A stretch of 64,000 nt of DNA from Dryas octopetala (lineage: Eukaryota > Streptophyta > Magnoliopsida > Rosales > Rosaceae): the NCBI GenBank assembly GCA_963921425.1, contig OY992832.1, positions 15,102,835 through 15,166,834 of the forward strand, in the 5' to 3' direction. How positions within the stretch are numbered: the first letter of the stretch is position 1; every line of letters begins with the position of its first letter. The position numbers and the translations under genes are program-made. Under the pieces are notes generated by a model. It was not told where the DNA came from, made no database searches, and was given only the letters and a program-made list of their open reading frames with translations. Of the stretch, positions 1 to 12,200 are shown in pieces.

Positions 1-303
1 AATTTTTTCACCTTGCAAGATATGATTGACTTGTGAGTTGTGAATTAGTAAATTATAACAGAATTTCATTCCAACTCTTTCTCTTTATAACTTGAAACTT
101 CCAAAACAACTTTACAAACTAACAAATTAAACCAACAAAGAAAACCCATGTTCACCAAACAAAAACCCCAAACAAAGAAAACCCTACATACATAATTTAT
201 ACACGTTTTGTTACCCTCCTTTCTTAAACTCACACAAAATCAAATTCAACCCGAAGAAAAAGAAAACTCACTCAAAAGTCAAACCCAAAAGTCAAAACCC
301 AAC

Positions 304-2825
304 ATGGGAGACGTGGAAAGCAGCAGCAGCAGGGAGGCCCTGTTAAACCGATCGAAGAACAAGTTCAAACGCTGCGTTTCGCATGCACAAGACGAGTTAC
401 AGAGCTTCAGGTCCTACCTGAAATGGATGTGCGTGGACCAATCTAATGTTTGGAGAGCATGTCTTTCTTGGTTCATTTTCGTTGTGTTTGCGGTTGTTGT
501 CCCTGTCATATCCCATTTTGTGTTTGCCTGTTCAACATGTGATGGCAAGCACAAGAGGCCGTACGACAGCGTTGTGCAATTGTCTTTGAGCAGTGTCGCG
601 AGCTTGTCATTTGTGTGCCTCTCAAGGTTTGTGAGCAAGTTTGGGCTTCGGAGGTTCTTGTTTTTTGACAAGCTTTATGATGAGAGCGAGACCGTCAGGA
701 GGGGATACACAGCACAGCTCAATGTGAGTTTAATTTAATTTCCTCCATCATCTCTCTGCATTTAATTTTGGAAAAATATATAACCAATTTAGTCTTTGTA
801 GTGTAGGTGTTTTCCCATGCAGTTTCAATTTTTTCAACAAGGTACATGTAAACCAAAAAAAAAAAACAACTTTTTGATCTTCAACCTAGCTATAAAGATA
901 ACCAGAATAGTAAGTACTCCTGCCAATTAATATGGTAAAACTCTCTAGAAAATTAGCTGGCACATGCTAACAAGTTCATTCAAAAGTAATGAATCATATT
1001 CCAATGGCACCAGAAGTTTCCTGAAAATAGAAGATCATCTAATTAAAATGACTTGATCTAGATTTGTCCAAATTTACTGTTAATTTGGAACATCTTAATT
1101 GATGTCCTAGTTGTACGTAGAAAAAACACAAAACTTACTATTGAATGGTACTAAAGATTGAGTTCAATGAATTTGCAGAGTATAAGGCATGAATGTGTGG
1201 TCATGATTTACATACTCACAATATGCAAAAACATCTGACAAAAGAATATCATTTTTTTAACAAGAAAATTAGGACAAATGTGTATACCACTCCTAAATTA
1301 TGATTCAATGATTTAAACCGTTTTTTTTTCTTTCTTTTTAGCAACTAAACTGGGTACGTAATCTTACAAATATATCAAAAACCACAGTCATTTGAATATA
1401 ATCAAATATAGACAAACATAGTATTTTTAATAAAATATGTAATGATTTGATGATAATCAAATGGTTAAAGAATAATTTTTAAAAAGAGATTTAAAAAATA
1501 AGAAGTTTGAATTATTGTTCGCGACGTAAACCTCATCAATATATTTCTTTATTTTCTTAAAAAAAAGGATGTTAATAACAAGTGCCACGTTAGAGATATA
1601 TAAATATATGTGCGCGCCAATATATGTATATATATATATATATTTTTTTTTTATTTTATTAAATACATATACGTTTCATTTATGTGACTCGTATAACTAT
1701 CTTGCAGAGATCATTGAAGGTTCTTTGCATCTTTGTCATACCATGCTTTGCTGCCGAGGGTGCATACAAGATATGGTGGTACGCATCCGAGGCCACAGAA
1801 ATCCCTTCCCTGGGAAATGTTTACGTGAGTGCCGCAGTAGCATGCGTAATGGAGCTGTGTTCGTGGCTCTATCGTACCACCGTGATTTTCCTGGTGTGCG
1901 TTCTTTTCCGTTTGATCTGCTACCTCCAGATCCTACGGCTCCAGGACTTCGCCACGATGTTCGAAGTGGACTCCGATGTGGGGTCAGTGTTGTCCGAGCA
2001 CCTTAGGATCAGGAGGCACCTAAAGATCATAAGCCACAGGTGTCGTGGGTTCATATTGTGGTCGTTGATTTTAGTCACAGGGAGCCAATTTGCTTTGTTG
2101 CTGATGGTAACCAAGTCCAGCTCCCAACCCAATATTGATGTTTACGGAACTGCAGAACTTGTGGTAAGCTAATTAAACACGGAATTCACTTATATAATTG
2201 AGTCTCATATTGATTAATGGTATGATTAGCAAAGTGGTAAACAAATTAATAGGATTGAAATAATTAGTTGATTTGTTTTTGGAACAGGTATGCTGTATCA
2301 CTTTGGTCACTGGGCTGCTCATCTTACTGCGCAGTGCAACAAAAATCACACATAAGGCGCAAGCAGTGACATGTCTTGCTGCCAAGTGGCACGTTTGCGC
2401 CACATTAGACTCGTTTGATGTAGCAACGGCTGAGATCGCCTCTGGTCCAGTGGTCTCTACAAGTACTAGTGGCGGATCAGACGATGACGATGAAGGAGAT
2501 GAAGAGGATGAATTAGACAACACCAGGTTGATCCCATCATATGCATATAGTACCATCTCTTTCCAAAAAAGACAAGCTCTAGGTAATTAAGTCAACTTAA
2601 ATATCACATCTCTTAATTTTCTACAATTTCTTTCTAATACGGAATTAACTAGATTTGATGATATCTTTCTACTATTACTTGTTGCATGCAGTGACATATT
2701 TCGAGAACAATGGAGCTGGTATCACTGTTTTCGGGTTTACATTGGACAGGACTACACTCCACATGATATTTATGCTTGAGCTATCACTCATTCTTTGGTT
2801 GCTAGGGAAGACCGTAGGAATTTGA
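304..2825 (+). CDS. DUF3537 seven-helix membrane protein, tandem copy 1
   Basis: Four exons: 304-723, 1708-2163, 2288-2582, 2692-2825 (434 aa), all with GT-AG introns in consistent phase. The protein has a cytosol-like basic N-terminus, hydrophobic helices near residues 52-74, 89-109, 142-164, 177-210 and 252-275, two more after residue 293, and a C-terminal helix ending LLGKTVGI. The family is DUF3537, which contains Arabidopsis At3g20300, At1g50630 and At4g22270. DUF3537 proteins have been proposed as plant relatives of insect gustatory receptors. The biochemical role is not established, so ligand or channel activity is only inference. A variable acidic loop (aspartate/glutamate run, 2470-2520) separates the last helices. 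I chose ATG 304 because it matches the start of the neighbouring copy (MGD...); upstream in-frame codons 208-303 have no ATG. The gene lies about 1.5 kb from its paralogue, same strand. Confidence 0.9.
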
Positions 2826-3159
2826 CTAAATAGTCTGCATCAAATTATAAATTGTCTTCTTGGAATCTTGGATCCTTCCTTGTGCTGCTTATGTCCATAT
2901 TTCTCGACAAATTTTGAAATTGTATTTTGGGAATGTATATTCATCCAATTTTTTTCATTACTTTTCACTGTTTTGAAATGTCCCTTTACTTAGTGATTAT
3001 CTATTTTGTAACTTTGTTTATAAGTAAAATTATGTTTTGGAGTTAAAATTTAACAGAAAGTCGTCAAAGAAGAAAAATAAAATGACTTAATTAAAAATCT
3101 TAAATCACTACCAGTCTTAATTTAAGACAAACGCATAAAATAGACTGGCCCTATTAAGT

Positions 3160-3460
3160 GTCTTGACAATCAATTAATAAACAGAGTGTAGAGTGGTTTA
3201 CTACGGTTGATTTGATTGGACGGACCACACTCACTTGGGTTGTGTTTGAGTTTCACTACGAATGACAATAAATGCTATAGCCTACAATATGAGAGAGCAT
3301 AAGAGCTCTAAATAGATGGAGAGCCCTTTATATAATATGTTGGAGGGCCTTTACTCTTAATACAATTTTTGAAAATGGGATCAACTTAAGGCCCAACATG
3401 GTCTAATACAGCATGAAGGCCCACCATGACCCAATGAATACAATTTTGGATTTGCATTTA
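3160..3460. mobile_element. LTR-like fossil fragment
   Basis: The segment resembles the solo LTR at 41071-42544 in layout: a GTGGTTTACTACGG-like box near 3192, an AGAGCTCTAAATAGATGG stretch with a TATA-like TTTATATAAT at about 3328, and a block with repeated GGCCCA-type motifs. It is a degraded LTR piece of probable Copia type. Clear ends and target duplications were not found, so the boundaries are approximate. Confidence 0.35.
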
Positions 3461-3462
3461 AT

Positions 3463-3560
3463 TTGGGTGATGTATGTTGATCCAATTTTTTCATTAACTT
3501 TCACCGTTTGGAATTTCAAGTCTTTAGTATTCTCTATTTTCTTTTATTTCTTGTAAGTAA
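3463..3560 (+). repeat. Second copy of the DUF3537 3' flank
   Basis: This stretch repeats the sequence just downstream of copy 1 (about 2925-3035), including TGATCCAATTTTTTCATTA, TTTCACCGTTT and TTTTATTTCTTGTAA, and also matches the 3' flank of copy 2 (7983-8080). The LTR-like fragment lies between the two copies. It may be a remnant of the tandem duplication of the gene. Confidence 0.5.
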
Positions 3561-4246
3561 TGTTCTACTATTGTTGAAAACTTACAGGAAAAGCAAATGA
3601 AAGATGTTTTTGGTTATCATTAGTCAATTAATTAGCTATTACAATAGGAGCATTAATAAAAGATTATGACTTAACAACATTAATAATTCAAGGTTAAAAA
3701 GCAGACGAGTGACTGTATAATTAACAAATTTGAAATCACTGAGATCATATTGAATGACCTATAATTCTCTTGAGAAATTTTGAAGAATAAATACGATTGT
3801 TTTCATTTGACCGATTATTCTTTACCTTTAGCAAAAAACACTTCTTTTTAGACTTTTTAGTGTTCTATGAATAAGGAAATTATAGCACAAAGAAAAAAAG
3901 AAAAGAAAATTACTATAATTGATTGTGATGAAATAGACTCGAAAATTGGCCTAATTGGGCCAGTTTGGTATAGTCCGGTATATAATATTCACCGCTATCT
4001 CATATCAAACAGTGTGAGAGGTCAGAAAAAGGATGACCGCTGGATATGCATACCAAATCTCGTAGTCATTGCTTTGAACGATGAAGATCAAAAGGCAAGC
4101 AAGTTAATAAGATTCTGGAATCTAAAATCGACCGAAACATTCCTCACTCAGATTCAGCAATCAAATTGCTTCCTCCACATTTCTCTGCAACTCTTTCTAT
4201 TTTTAACTCAAACCAAAAACACTCCCAAAACCAACAACAACATCAT

Positions 4247-4272
4247 GTTCTTCTTCTTCTTCTTCTTCTTCC
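4247..4272 (+). repeat. CTT trinucleotide repeat in a 5' leader
   Basis: About eight TTC/CTT units sit 50 bases upstream of the start codon of DUF3537 copy 2, probably in its 5' untranslated leader. Copy 1 has no such run. Confidence 0.7.
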
Positions 4273-4323
4273 CAAACTCTCCCGAAAATCCAACCCCAAC
4301 AGAAACACCGATCGAACCCCACC

Positions 4324-7300
4324 ATGGGAGACGATGGCAGCGAGGCCTTGATAAAACGCAACAACGACAACAACAAGCTAGGACGCTGCGTTTCGCACGG
4401 ACAGGACGAGTTGAAGAGCTTCCGATCGTACGTTCGGTGGATGTGCGTGGACCAATCGGACGCCTGGAGAGCGTGCCTGTCTTGGTCCATGTTCGTTCTC
4501 TTTACGATTGTTGTGCCAGTCATATCCCATTTCGTCTTTACCTGCGCCACGTGTGATGGCAAGCACAAGAGGCCGTACGACACCGTTGTGCAGTTGTCGC
4601 TCAGCAGCGTCGCCACGGTGTCGTTTCTGTGCCTCTCGTGGTTCGTCCGGAAGTTTGGGCTCCGGAGGTTCTTGTTCTTCGATAAGCTTTATGTTGAGAG
4701 CGTGACAGTCAGGAAAGGTTACACACAACAGCTCAATGTGAGTTTAAATTAATCTTTTGATTTGATTTTAGTTCTGTTTGATCAATTATGGATTTATTTT
4801 TAATGGGTATTTTGTGAAATTTTGTTTAGAATGATAACTTCAAAGATCATTGGAAATGTGAATTGAATTGGATGGTTTTAAGATATTGAATATGTGGATG
4901 GATTTTTCATTTTCATTATGAAAAGTATAAAGTTGAATTATGATGCAGAACTCCAGAAAATTTCACCCATAATAATCAAGCAACAAATTCAGACTTGTTG
5001 CGTTTGAACAAAGTGTAAGCCTGCAATAAATAAAAGGAAAAGTTCCCATATGGATTTTTAAGCATTGGGTCTAGTGATTAGCATGATATGACTTTTGGGG
5101 TCTAGTAGTTGCTTAACACAAAATTCATCATACCCAACATCTTATTTACCACACCAGTAGAAAAATCCAGGCACCAAACTCTCATGTTAGTAATGTGATT
5201 GACAGGCACCTGGTGTAGAATTTCTCTCGATAAATATCTGAATCAATGAATGAATACACCGATGTATTTAAATGTGATCATTCAAAATATGTATGTGTAG
5301 TTTGGATTCGATCTCAAAGTGTAAATTCTTGATCCCATGCTAAGTTGTTTGGACAAGTCTTTCACGAAGAGCTTTGGTTTTAAAACTATAAGCACATTAG
5401 AGAAACCCAAATTCTTAGTAACAGCACATATAGGAGCACCAAACTCATTTACAACAAGTAGTTATATTTGGACAAGAACTTATATGGTAGGTTGTAATTG
5501 AAGAGTTAAGTAGTTAACTGTGACAAAGGAATGTCATTGCCTCGTAGGCTGGAAGAAATCTAACATAATTGTCCAGATTATTGGACATTTGAAGGAAAAT
5601 TATTATTCATAAGAGCTAGTTAACATTATAAAAACTACTAGAAGCATTACACATTACACATGTGTAGCATGTGTTCCAATAGGGTGAGAAAAAAGTAGAA
5701 TGTGCGAGATATAGAAAGTGAGTGAGTATAAAATTATCATAATATTATTAGATGTGGGTGACCCATTGTATACAACGAATGTAGCTAGATAGTTAAAAAA
5801 ATAGAAACTTCGCTTGTGGAAACACATTAAATCTACTATTACAATGAATTTTAAAACGATATCTGGGTTTTTATTCATATTCCTGAGTCTAATGTAGTTA
5901 TCTTTATTTTCTTGTAGAGATCATTGAAGATTCTCTCCATCTTTGTCTCACCATGCTTTGTTGCCGAGAGTGTATATAAGATATGGTGGTATGCATCTGG
6001 AGTCTCTCAAATGCCTTTCCTGGGCAATGTTTACATGAGCTACACAGTAGCATGCATACTGGAGCTGTGCTCGTGGCTCTACCGTACGACTGTGTTTTTC
6101 CTCATGTGTGTTCTGTTCCGTCTGATCTGCTACCTCCAGATCCTACGGCTACAAGACTTTGCCACAGTGTTCCAAGTGGAGTCTGATGTGGGGTCAGTGT
6201 TGTCGGAGCACCTTAGGATCCGGAGGCACCTGAGGATCATAAGCCACAGGTTCCGTGGATTCATATTGTGGTCGTTGATTTTGGTCACAGGGAGCCAATT
6301 TGCTTTGTTGCTCATCACCACCAGGTCTAGTGCCACTACTGATCGTCAAATTTTTAGAGCTGGAGAACTTGCGGTATGCCTTCTTTCCCATTTGCCACTT
6401 CTTAGATTAAGCAAAATTGACTCTTGTGAAAATGATAAACAATGATTTCTTCTAGAATTTAGGTTTCTTTTTGTTTGAGAATCCAAGCATGCCTTGTTTT
6501 TTCCATTGATTTGGATCGAGCTAGATAAATTATACTAAAAAAGAAACCCTTTAACACCATCTAAATGTTTAACCCAATATTCTTTGAGGTATAATTCTAC
6601 CCCTCTATACAAAAGATATGAAATTTTCTCTATTATTTTCCTAAAATCAAGCTTTAAGTAATGATGACTCATTTTTGGTACAGCTATGCTCCATAACATT
6701 AGTCACTGGGGTCCTCATTTTACTGCGCAGTGCAACTAAAATCACACACAAAGCTCAAGCAGTTACATGTCTTGCTACTAAGTGGCATGTTTGTGCCACA
6801 ATAGAATCATTTGATGCAGTCAATGGTGATTCTCCAACGATTCTGACCGCTGGCAATAGCCGAGTGTTTCCTGCTGGTACCGACGGTGGAGAATCAGACG
6901 ACTCTGATTTGGCTAGTGATGAAGATGATGATTTGGAGAACACCAAGCTGGTACCATCATATGCATTTACTACCATCTCTTTCCAAAAAAGACAAGCTCT
7001 AGGTAAGTCAACCACTCTTATTAATTAATTTGGAGGAACAATGTTTGACCACTGATATGTAAGAAGTCATTCCCTCTTTAACCAATCACAATTTGCATAT
7101 GTTGATGACTTATATATAATGAGGAATTGCTCGTTAAGAAAAAAAAAGTATTAAATTTTGGATTTTTCTTAGAATAACTTAGGATTTACTCTTAAGGATT
7201 AGTAATCACCTCTGAAACTATACTAAACCCTACTAGAGTAAAGTAACCCTCCAATTGTAACTTGGTAAGAATAACATCCATGTCACTCTCCTCAATCATA

Positions 7301-7884
7301 CTGATCTATTCTAACCCAATAATTTTTACTACACCTTAAATTATAAACACAACAAAACATTTATTCATAAACAAATTTAAAAAATTGAAAAAAAAAGAAA
7401 AGAAAAAGAGGATGAATTTGACTGGTCAGATTGCGTCATTTTGGCACATGGGGCATCCAACTAAAGAGAAATTTTCTCCAGGTTTATGACTGAAAACTGT
7501 AATTTTTTTGGGGATTTTTGCAAATTCATTGATGATAAAATAACAATAATAATTAATTGGGTCTTAAAGTACAATCTTACTGTAATTACTATTTGGTCAT
7601 TAGTAATCAACTCTTAATTGGGCTCATTTCATATACATGATAAGCAACCAAATACTCTTAGTTGGTTATTAGCAATGAACTCTTAATTACGCTTTACTTT
7701 TTGTACTACTTAATTAGTTTGATGATATTTAATATTGCTTGTTGCAGTGACATATTTTGAGAATAATAGAGCTGGTATTACCATTTATGGGTTTATACTG
7801 GACAGAACTACACTCTACACCTTATTTATGCTTGAGTTTTCATTGATTCTCTGGTTGCTGGGGAAGACCGTTGGAATTTCTTAA
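4324..7884 (+). CDS. DUF3537 seven-helix membrane protein, tandem copy 2
   Basis: Four exons: 4324-4737, 5918-6373, 6684-7002, 7748-7884 (441 aa). Exon phases are the same as in copy 1, exon 2 is exactly the same length (456 nt), and the introns differ in length. The membrane core is strongly conserved with copy 1 (for example WMCVDQS, GKHKRPYD, LRIRRHL, VTGSQFALLL). The acidic loop after the sixth helix differs in sequence and is 8 residues longer (exon 3 is 319 nt against 295), and the last exon ends ...GKTVGIS. Same family and caveats as copy 1. The 5' leader holds a CTT microsatellite (4247-4272). Tandem arrangement and shared exon structure indicate local gene duplication with both copies kept open. 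Confidence 0.9.
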
Positions 7885-9244
7885 GTAAATAATACTATCT
7901 ATATCAAGTTTTGGATTGTTTTCTTGGGTCTGCATTTTGCCGGTGTCCATATTGAGAGAGAGTTTTGGAGGCTGCACTAAGGGAATGTATACATACCGAT
8001 CCAAATTTTTCATTATTTTCCACTGTATAGATTTTTCCCCTACGTGGTGATTCTGTGTTTCTTTTATTTCTTGTAATTATAATTGTAGTGTTGTAATATT
8101 CACCAAAACTTTAGTGAAAAATAAGCAAGTCAGGGTTGAAATTGTAGCTTCTTTTCATCAATTCCCACATGCTTTTTTGGTATAACAATAGATTTAGTAC
8201 TGACTCAAATGAGTATTTTTAGTTTTGTTGATGGTATTTATATCAAATTAAATAACATAATAAGTAACATCTAAAATACAAGTGTAACCAAAATAATATA
8301 TATTTATATATGCACCATTTACTAAAGAAAATTTGTCTATACTTAACAATTGGTTTTGACAAAAAAACTTCAATACAATCGCTTAAAAAGTTGATGATTG
8401 ATGGATAACACTGGTAATTGTCATAACACCAAAATCTCCTTATCGCTAATAAGATAATTTGTTTGGTCAACTTAACCAATAATTTTTTTTTTCTTATTCT
8501 CGTAAAACTAAACTAATAAGGAGAATTAATAATGCTCACCAAATCATCAAGCAGAGGGGGAAATCAAATCTAAGACAGAGCAATGTCAAAGGCCCCCTCC
8601 CTCTCATCATCTCTTCCGCTTCCTTTTTATAAAATATGAAATCGACGAATTAGTTATCCTTTCCTAAAAATACATGACTATTACAACTCCCTTAATCTAT
8701 TAGATAATTTAGATTATGTTACCTAATTAATAACCCAAATAAATTGTCAAATTCTGTGTATTCCTATCAATTTGTAGGTATTTTCAGTTAGAAAAGGGAA
8801 AAAATGCGCGAGACTTTGATGTAATGACCATCAACAAGACGTGTGCTAGGTTGGATGTTACACGTTATTGACACCAACCAGTTGCCATTTCCCTCCATTC
8901 ATTTCACGCGCCAGTAAAATTATAGTTACAACTTATACAGCTACGAAAAGAACAAATACGTCGTCGTCTTGAGGCTTGACTTCCTAGAGACCAAATTAAA
9001 GTAAACGTCCCGTCATGCGAAGTTGCCAACTCGACGAAGCCGACGTCGTATTAATAAGATTATGATTTAACCCCCATGTGTCCGTCACTTTCCCTCGGTA
9101 CGAAGGGACTCTCGCCCCAAAAATACCCCCTGGAAATTGAAAGAGAAACAAACAACGCAGGCCCTCCCAAACCGTTTCTCTTTTCAAAAATTAAAACCAA
9201 AATTTAAAAACTCAGTTCCAAATCCGATCTCTACTACTACGATT
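7885..9244. other. Intergenic, no gene seen
   Basis: This is AT-rich spacer between DUF3537 copy 2 and the EHD gene. The first 200 bases share the 3'-flank sequence of copy 1. From about 8780 to 9240 the GC content rises and should contain the EHD promoter and leader. I recognised no further element. Confidence 0.6.
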
Positions 9245-12200
9245 ATGGAAATTTCTTCAGTTCCAATCAGTTCCTGCTCCAAGGACCACCAGAAAATCTA
9301 CCAGGACTGGTTTCACGTCGCTGATTCAGGTGAATACATTCTACTGTTGCACACACATTTACATTTTATTCACATTATTCACCATCAACTTACTGTTTTC
9401 TTATTCTTTGTTTGCTTCCCGAGAAATTGAGGGAAAGTAGATGTGAGAGAGTCTTTGAATTTGGTTTTTTTCTTTTTTTCTTTCCTGTGGTTTTGTTCAG
9501 ATGGTGATGGCCGCATTACGGGGAATGATGCTACCAAGTTCTTTGCCATGTCCAATCTGTCTCGGCAGCATCTCAAGCAGGTTATTTTTCGTTACCCTTT
9601 GCTTTTGCTACAGTCCTGTGTTTTTTTTTTTTGGTGCTTCATTCAGTACTATTCATGTTAGCTGGAGAAATACATTATCTTGTTCTTTTGTTAAAATGCA
9701 TTGGATTAAGTTGTTTTTTTTAGTAGGATTATGAGTTTCTGTTTCATTTTAGTAATGCGGATTTTTGTTACTTTTAATACGCAAGTAAAGCAATTGAAGT
9801 TGACCTCAAGTTTTTCTTATTGGATTACCTTTGCTAGATTCAAGCTAAAGACATGATCTTTACAGACTCTACCAAACATTACATTTGTTAAGGAGTGCAA
9901 AACCCTCCCTCTTTTTTTTTTTTTTGGGGGTTCAAATTTGTTACTTCGATGTTGGGTTTATGTGTCAAAGATCATTTTCATTCGCTGTTGCAGAGGCTTC
10001 CATTTCTTCTTCATACAAGTGTTTTCTTATTAAGTGCTTTCCTTTTCCTAAGGTGTGGGCGATTGCCGATTCAAAGAGGCAGGGATATCTTGGTTTCAAT
10101 GAGTTCATTGCTGCTATGCAGGTTTTTTACTTCAATTGTTATTCTTATTTCCTGGATATTAAATATCCTATATTTTGATTTATAGGAATTTGACATGCTC
10201 CTTTTCATTTGTAGCTAGTTTCTCTTGCACAAGCTGGACATGAGATTACAAGTGATTTATTGAAAAGCAATGGTGGGTTGCTTTTTTTATTTTATAGCTT
10301 TGCTTTGATATGCATGCTTGATTGCTTGGAGTGGTAGAGCCTCATGTTTATGTTGACAACTTGTAGTGTCTGTTTGTCCAAAAGTGTGTGTACTGTCTCT
10401 CTTTTGCTTGGTATGATTAACTTAAACTTTGAAATGTTTTCCTGTATTTTAGTTGACTTGGAAAATCTGAAACCTCCTGTTATGGAGGGTTTGGATGCGT
10501 TATTAGTGGTATGTATGCTATTTGTACATTTCTTATTCTTTATACTCTTATCTTCAGTTTATTTATTTTTATTAAATTGATTGCTTTTACTTACTTTATT
10601 CAGAAGAAAAAGCATTCGCACAAGACTAATGAGAATGAAGTAAATGGTAAGGAGTTTCCCAATGTAACTATGAGATGTGTACTGTTACTTTTGGTTTTGA
10701 CCATGCCTTTACTAATAAGAAGTGATGCAGGTAATCCTGTGGTGGAACAATCACCTTCAGCGCTTTGGTTTTCTTCAAAATCTACAAAAAAGGTTATTTT
10801 TGTTTCTTATTTTTGGAAGCAATCACTCTTCCGTTCTTATAAAAAAAATGAACATTTTTGCACCTAAACTTTTTTTCTATTATGTGCCAATGCGAATTTT
10901 CTTAATTTTACCAACGAGGTTATTTTTTCATAATTCCTGGGAAATCCTGATACTATTGTTTACCATGCATTATTCTCACTTGGAATGCTAGTCTCTCTGA
11001 GTTATTATACTTCAAGTTGATTACAAAAATACTTATGCTTTGATCATGATAGGTTTTTCAATGGACATGCAAAATCTTTGAGTCAATTACACTTTATGTT
11101 CGCAACAATTACTAGAAGAGGTTATAGTACGTAGTGAAAAAGAAAAGGAAAGGAGAAGCTTACAGGGTTCATTTTTAGGAGTGTTTTTTAATTTGACTTA
11201 TGCTTAATATAATTTTCCCTGAAAAGAATACTGCTAATATTATCACATTTTGAACAAGCAGAACATATTTGAAGAGTATTCTTCTGGTGGCAGACTTAAT
11301 GCTAAATTTTCTTGTGCATAGGATTGCAATTTTTAATGTTGTTGTAATGCAGTTTGGTGATCTCACTATAAATCACATTGCCTGATAGACATGTGTTGTG
11401 TGCTGTAACACCTTACCAAAATTCTTTGGCATATTTTTAGGTGCCACTTTCTTCTGTAACTTCAATTGTTGATGGGTTGAAGAGACTTTATGTTCAGAAG
11501 CTGAAGCCATTAGAAGTTACTTACCGGTTTAATGATTTTGTATCCCCATTACTGGTGAGTCAGCAGTTTGCTTTGCTTTTAATTCTCTCATCAGATGCCC
11601 AGTTACTCTTAATTTAGTTTCATGTTTTGTCAGTTCTACTCAAACTTTTATCCAGTAGTAGTATTCATCTCATACTATATATCATAGATTGTGGTATACT
11701 GTAGCTATCAGTTGATGTTTTAAAGTTAATTTGTTGTATTTTGCAGACTAATAGTGATTTTGATGCCAAACCCATGGTTATGCTTTTGGGTCAATACTCC
11801 ACTGGGAAAACAACATTCATTAAACATTTGCTCAAAAGTAGTTATCCAGGCAAGTTATTCTGTGTGCAAGTGTGTGTTTGTGTAATTGTTTGTGCTTGTG
11901 TCTTGCGTAGAAAGTTTCTTGATCTATTTCACCTCTTATATCATGTCACTTGTCTCACTTCTGACAGGAGCTCACATTGGTCCTGAGCCTACAACCGATA
12001 GATTCGTTGTTGTTATGGTAATCACAATATGATCTCCTTTTATGTCATCATTAATACAGTCTAAAATTACTTAGCAATGAAAAGTTAAACTAAATGTTTT
12101 ATATGGTTGCATGCAAGTTGAAAGCCATCTAATTATAAGCTTTATAGAGACTAAGATATTGTTAGAAGCTAAACTTCTACTTTCATTACTTCTCTAATTC

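Noticed and set aside
208-303. N-terminal extension of DUF3537 copy 1
   Set aside because: The frame opens at a TTG, contains no ATG before 304, and has no counterpart in copy 2.
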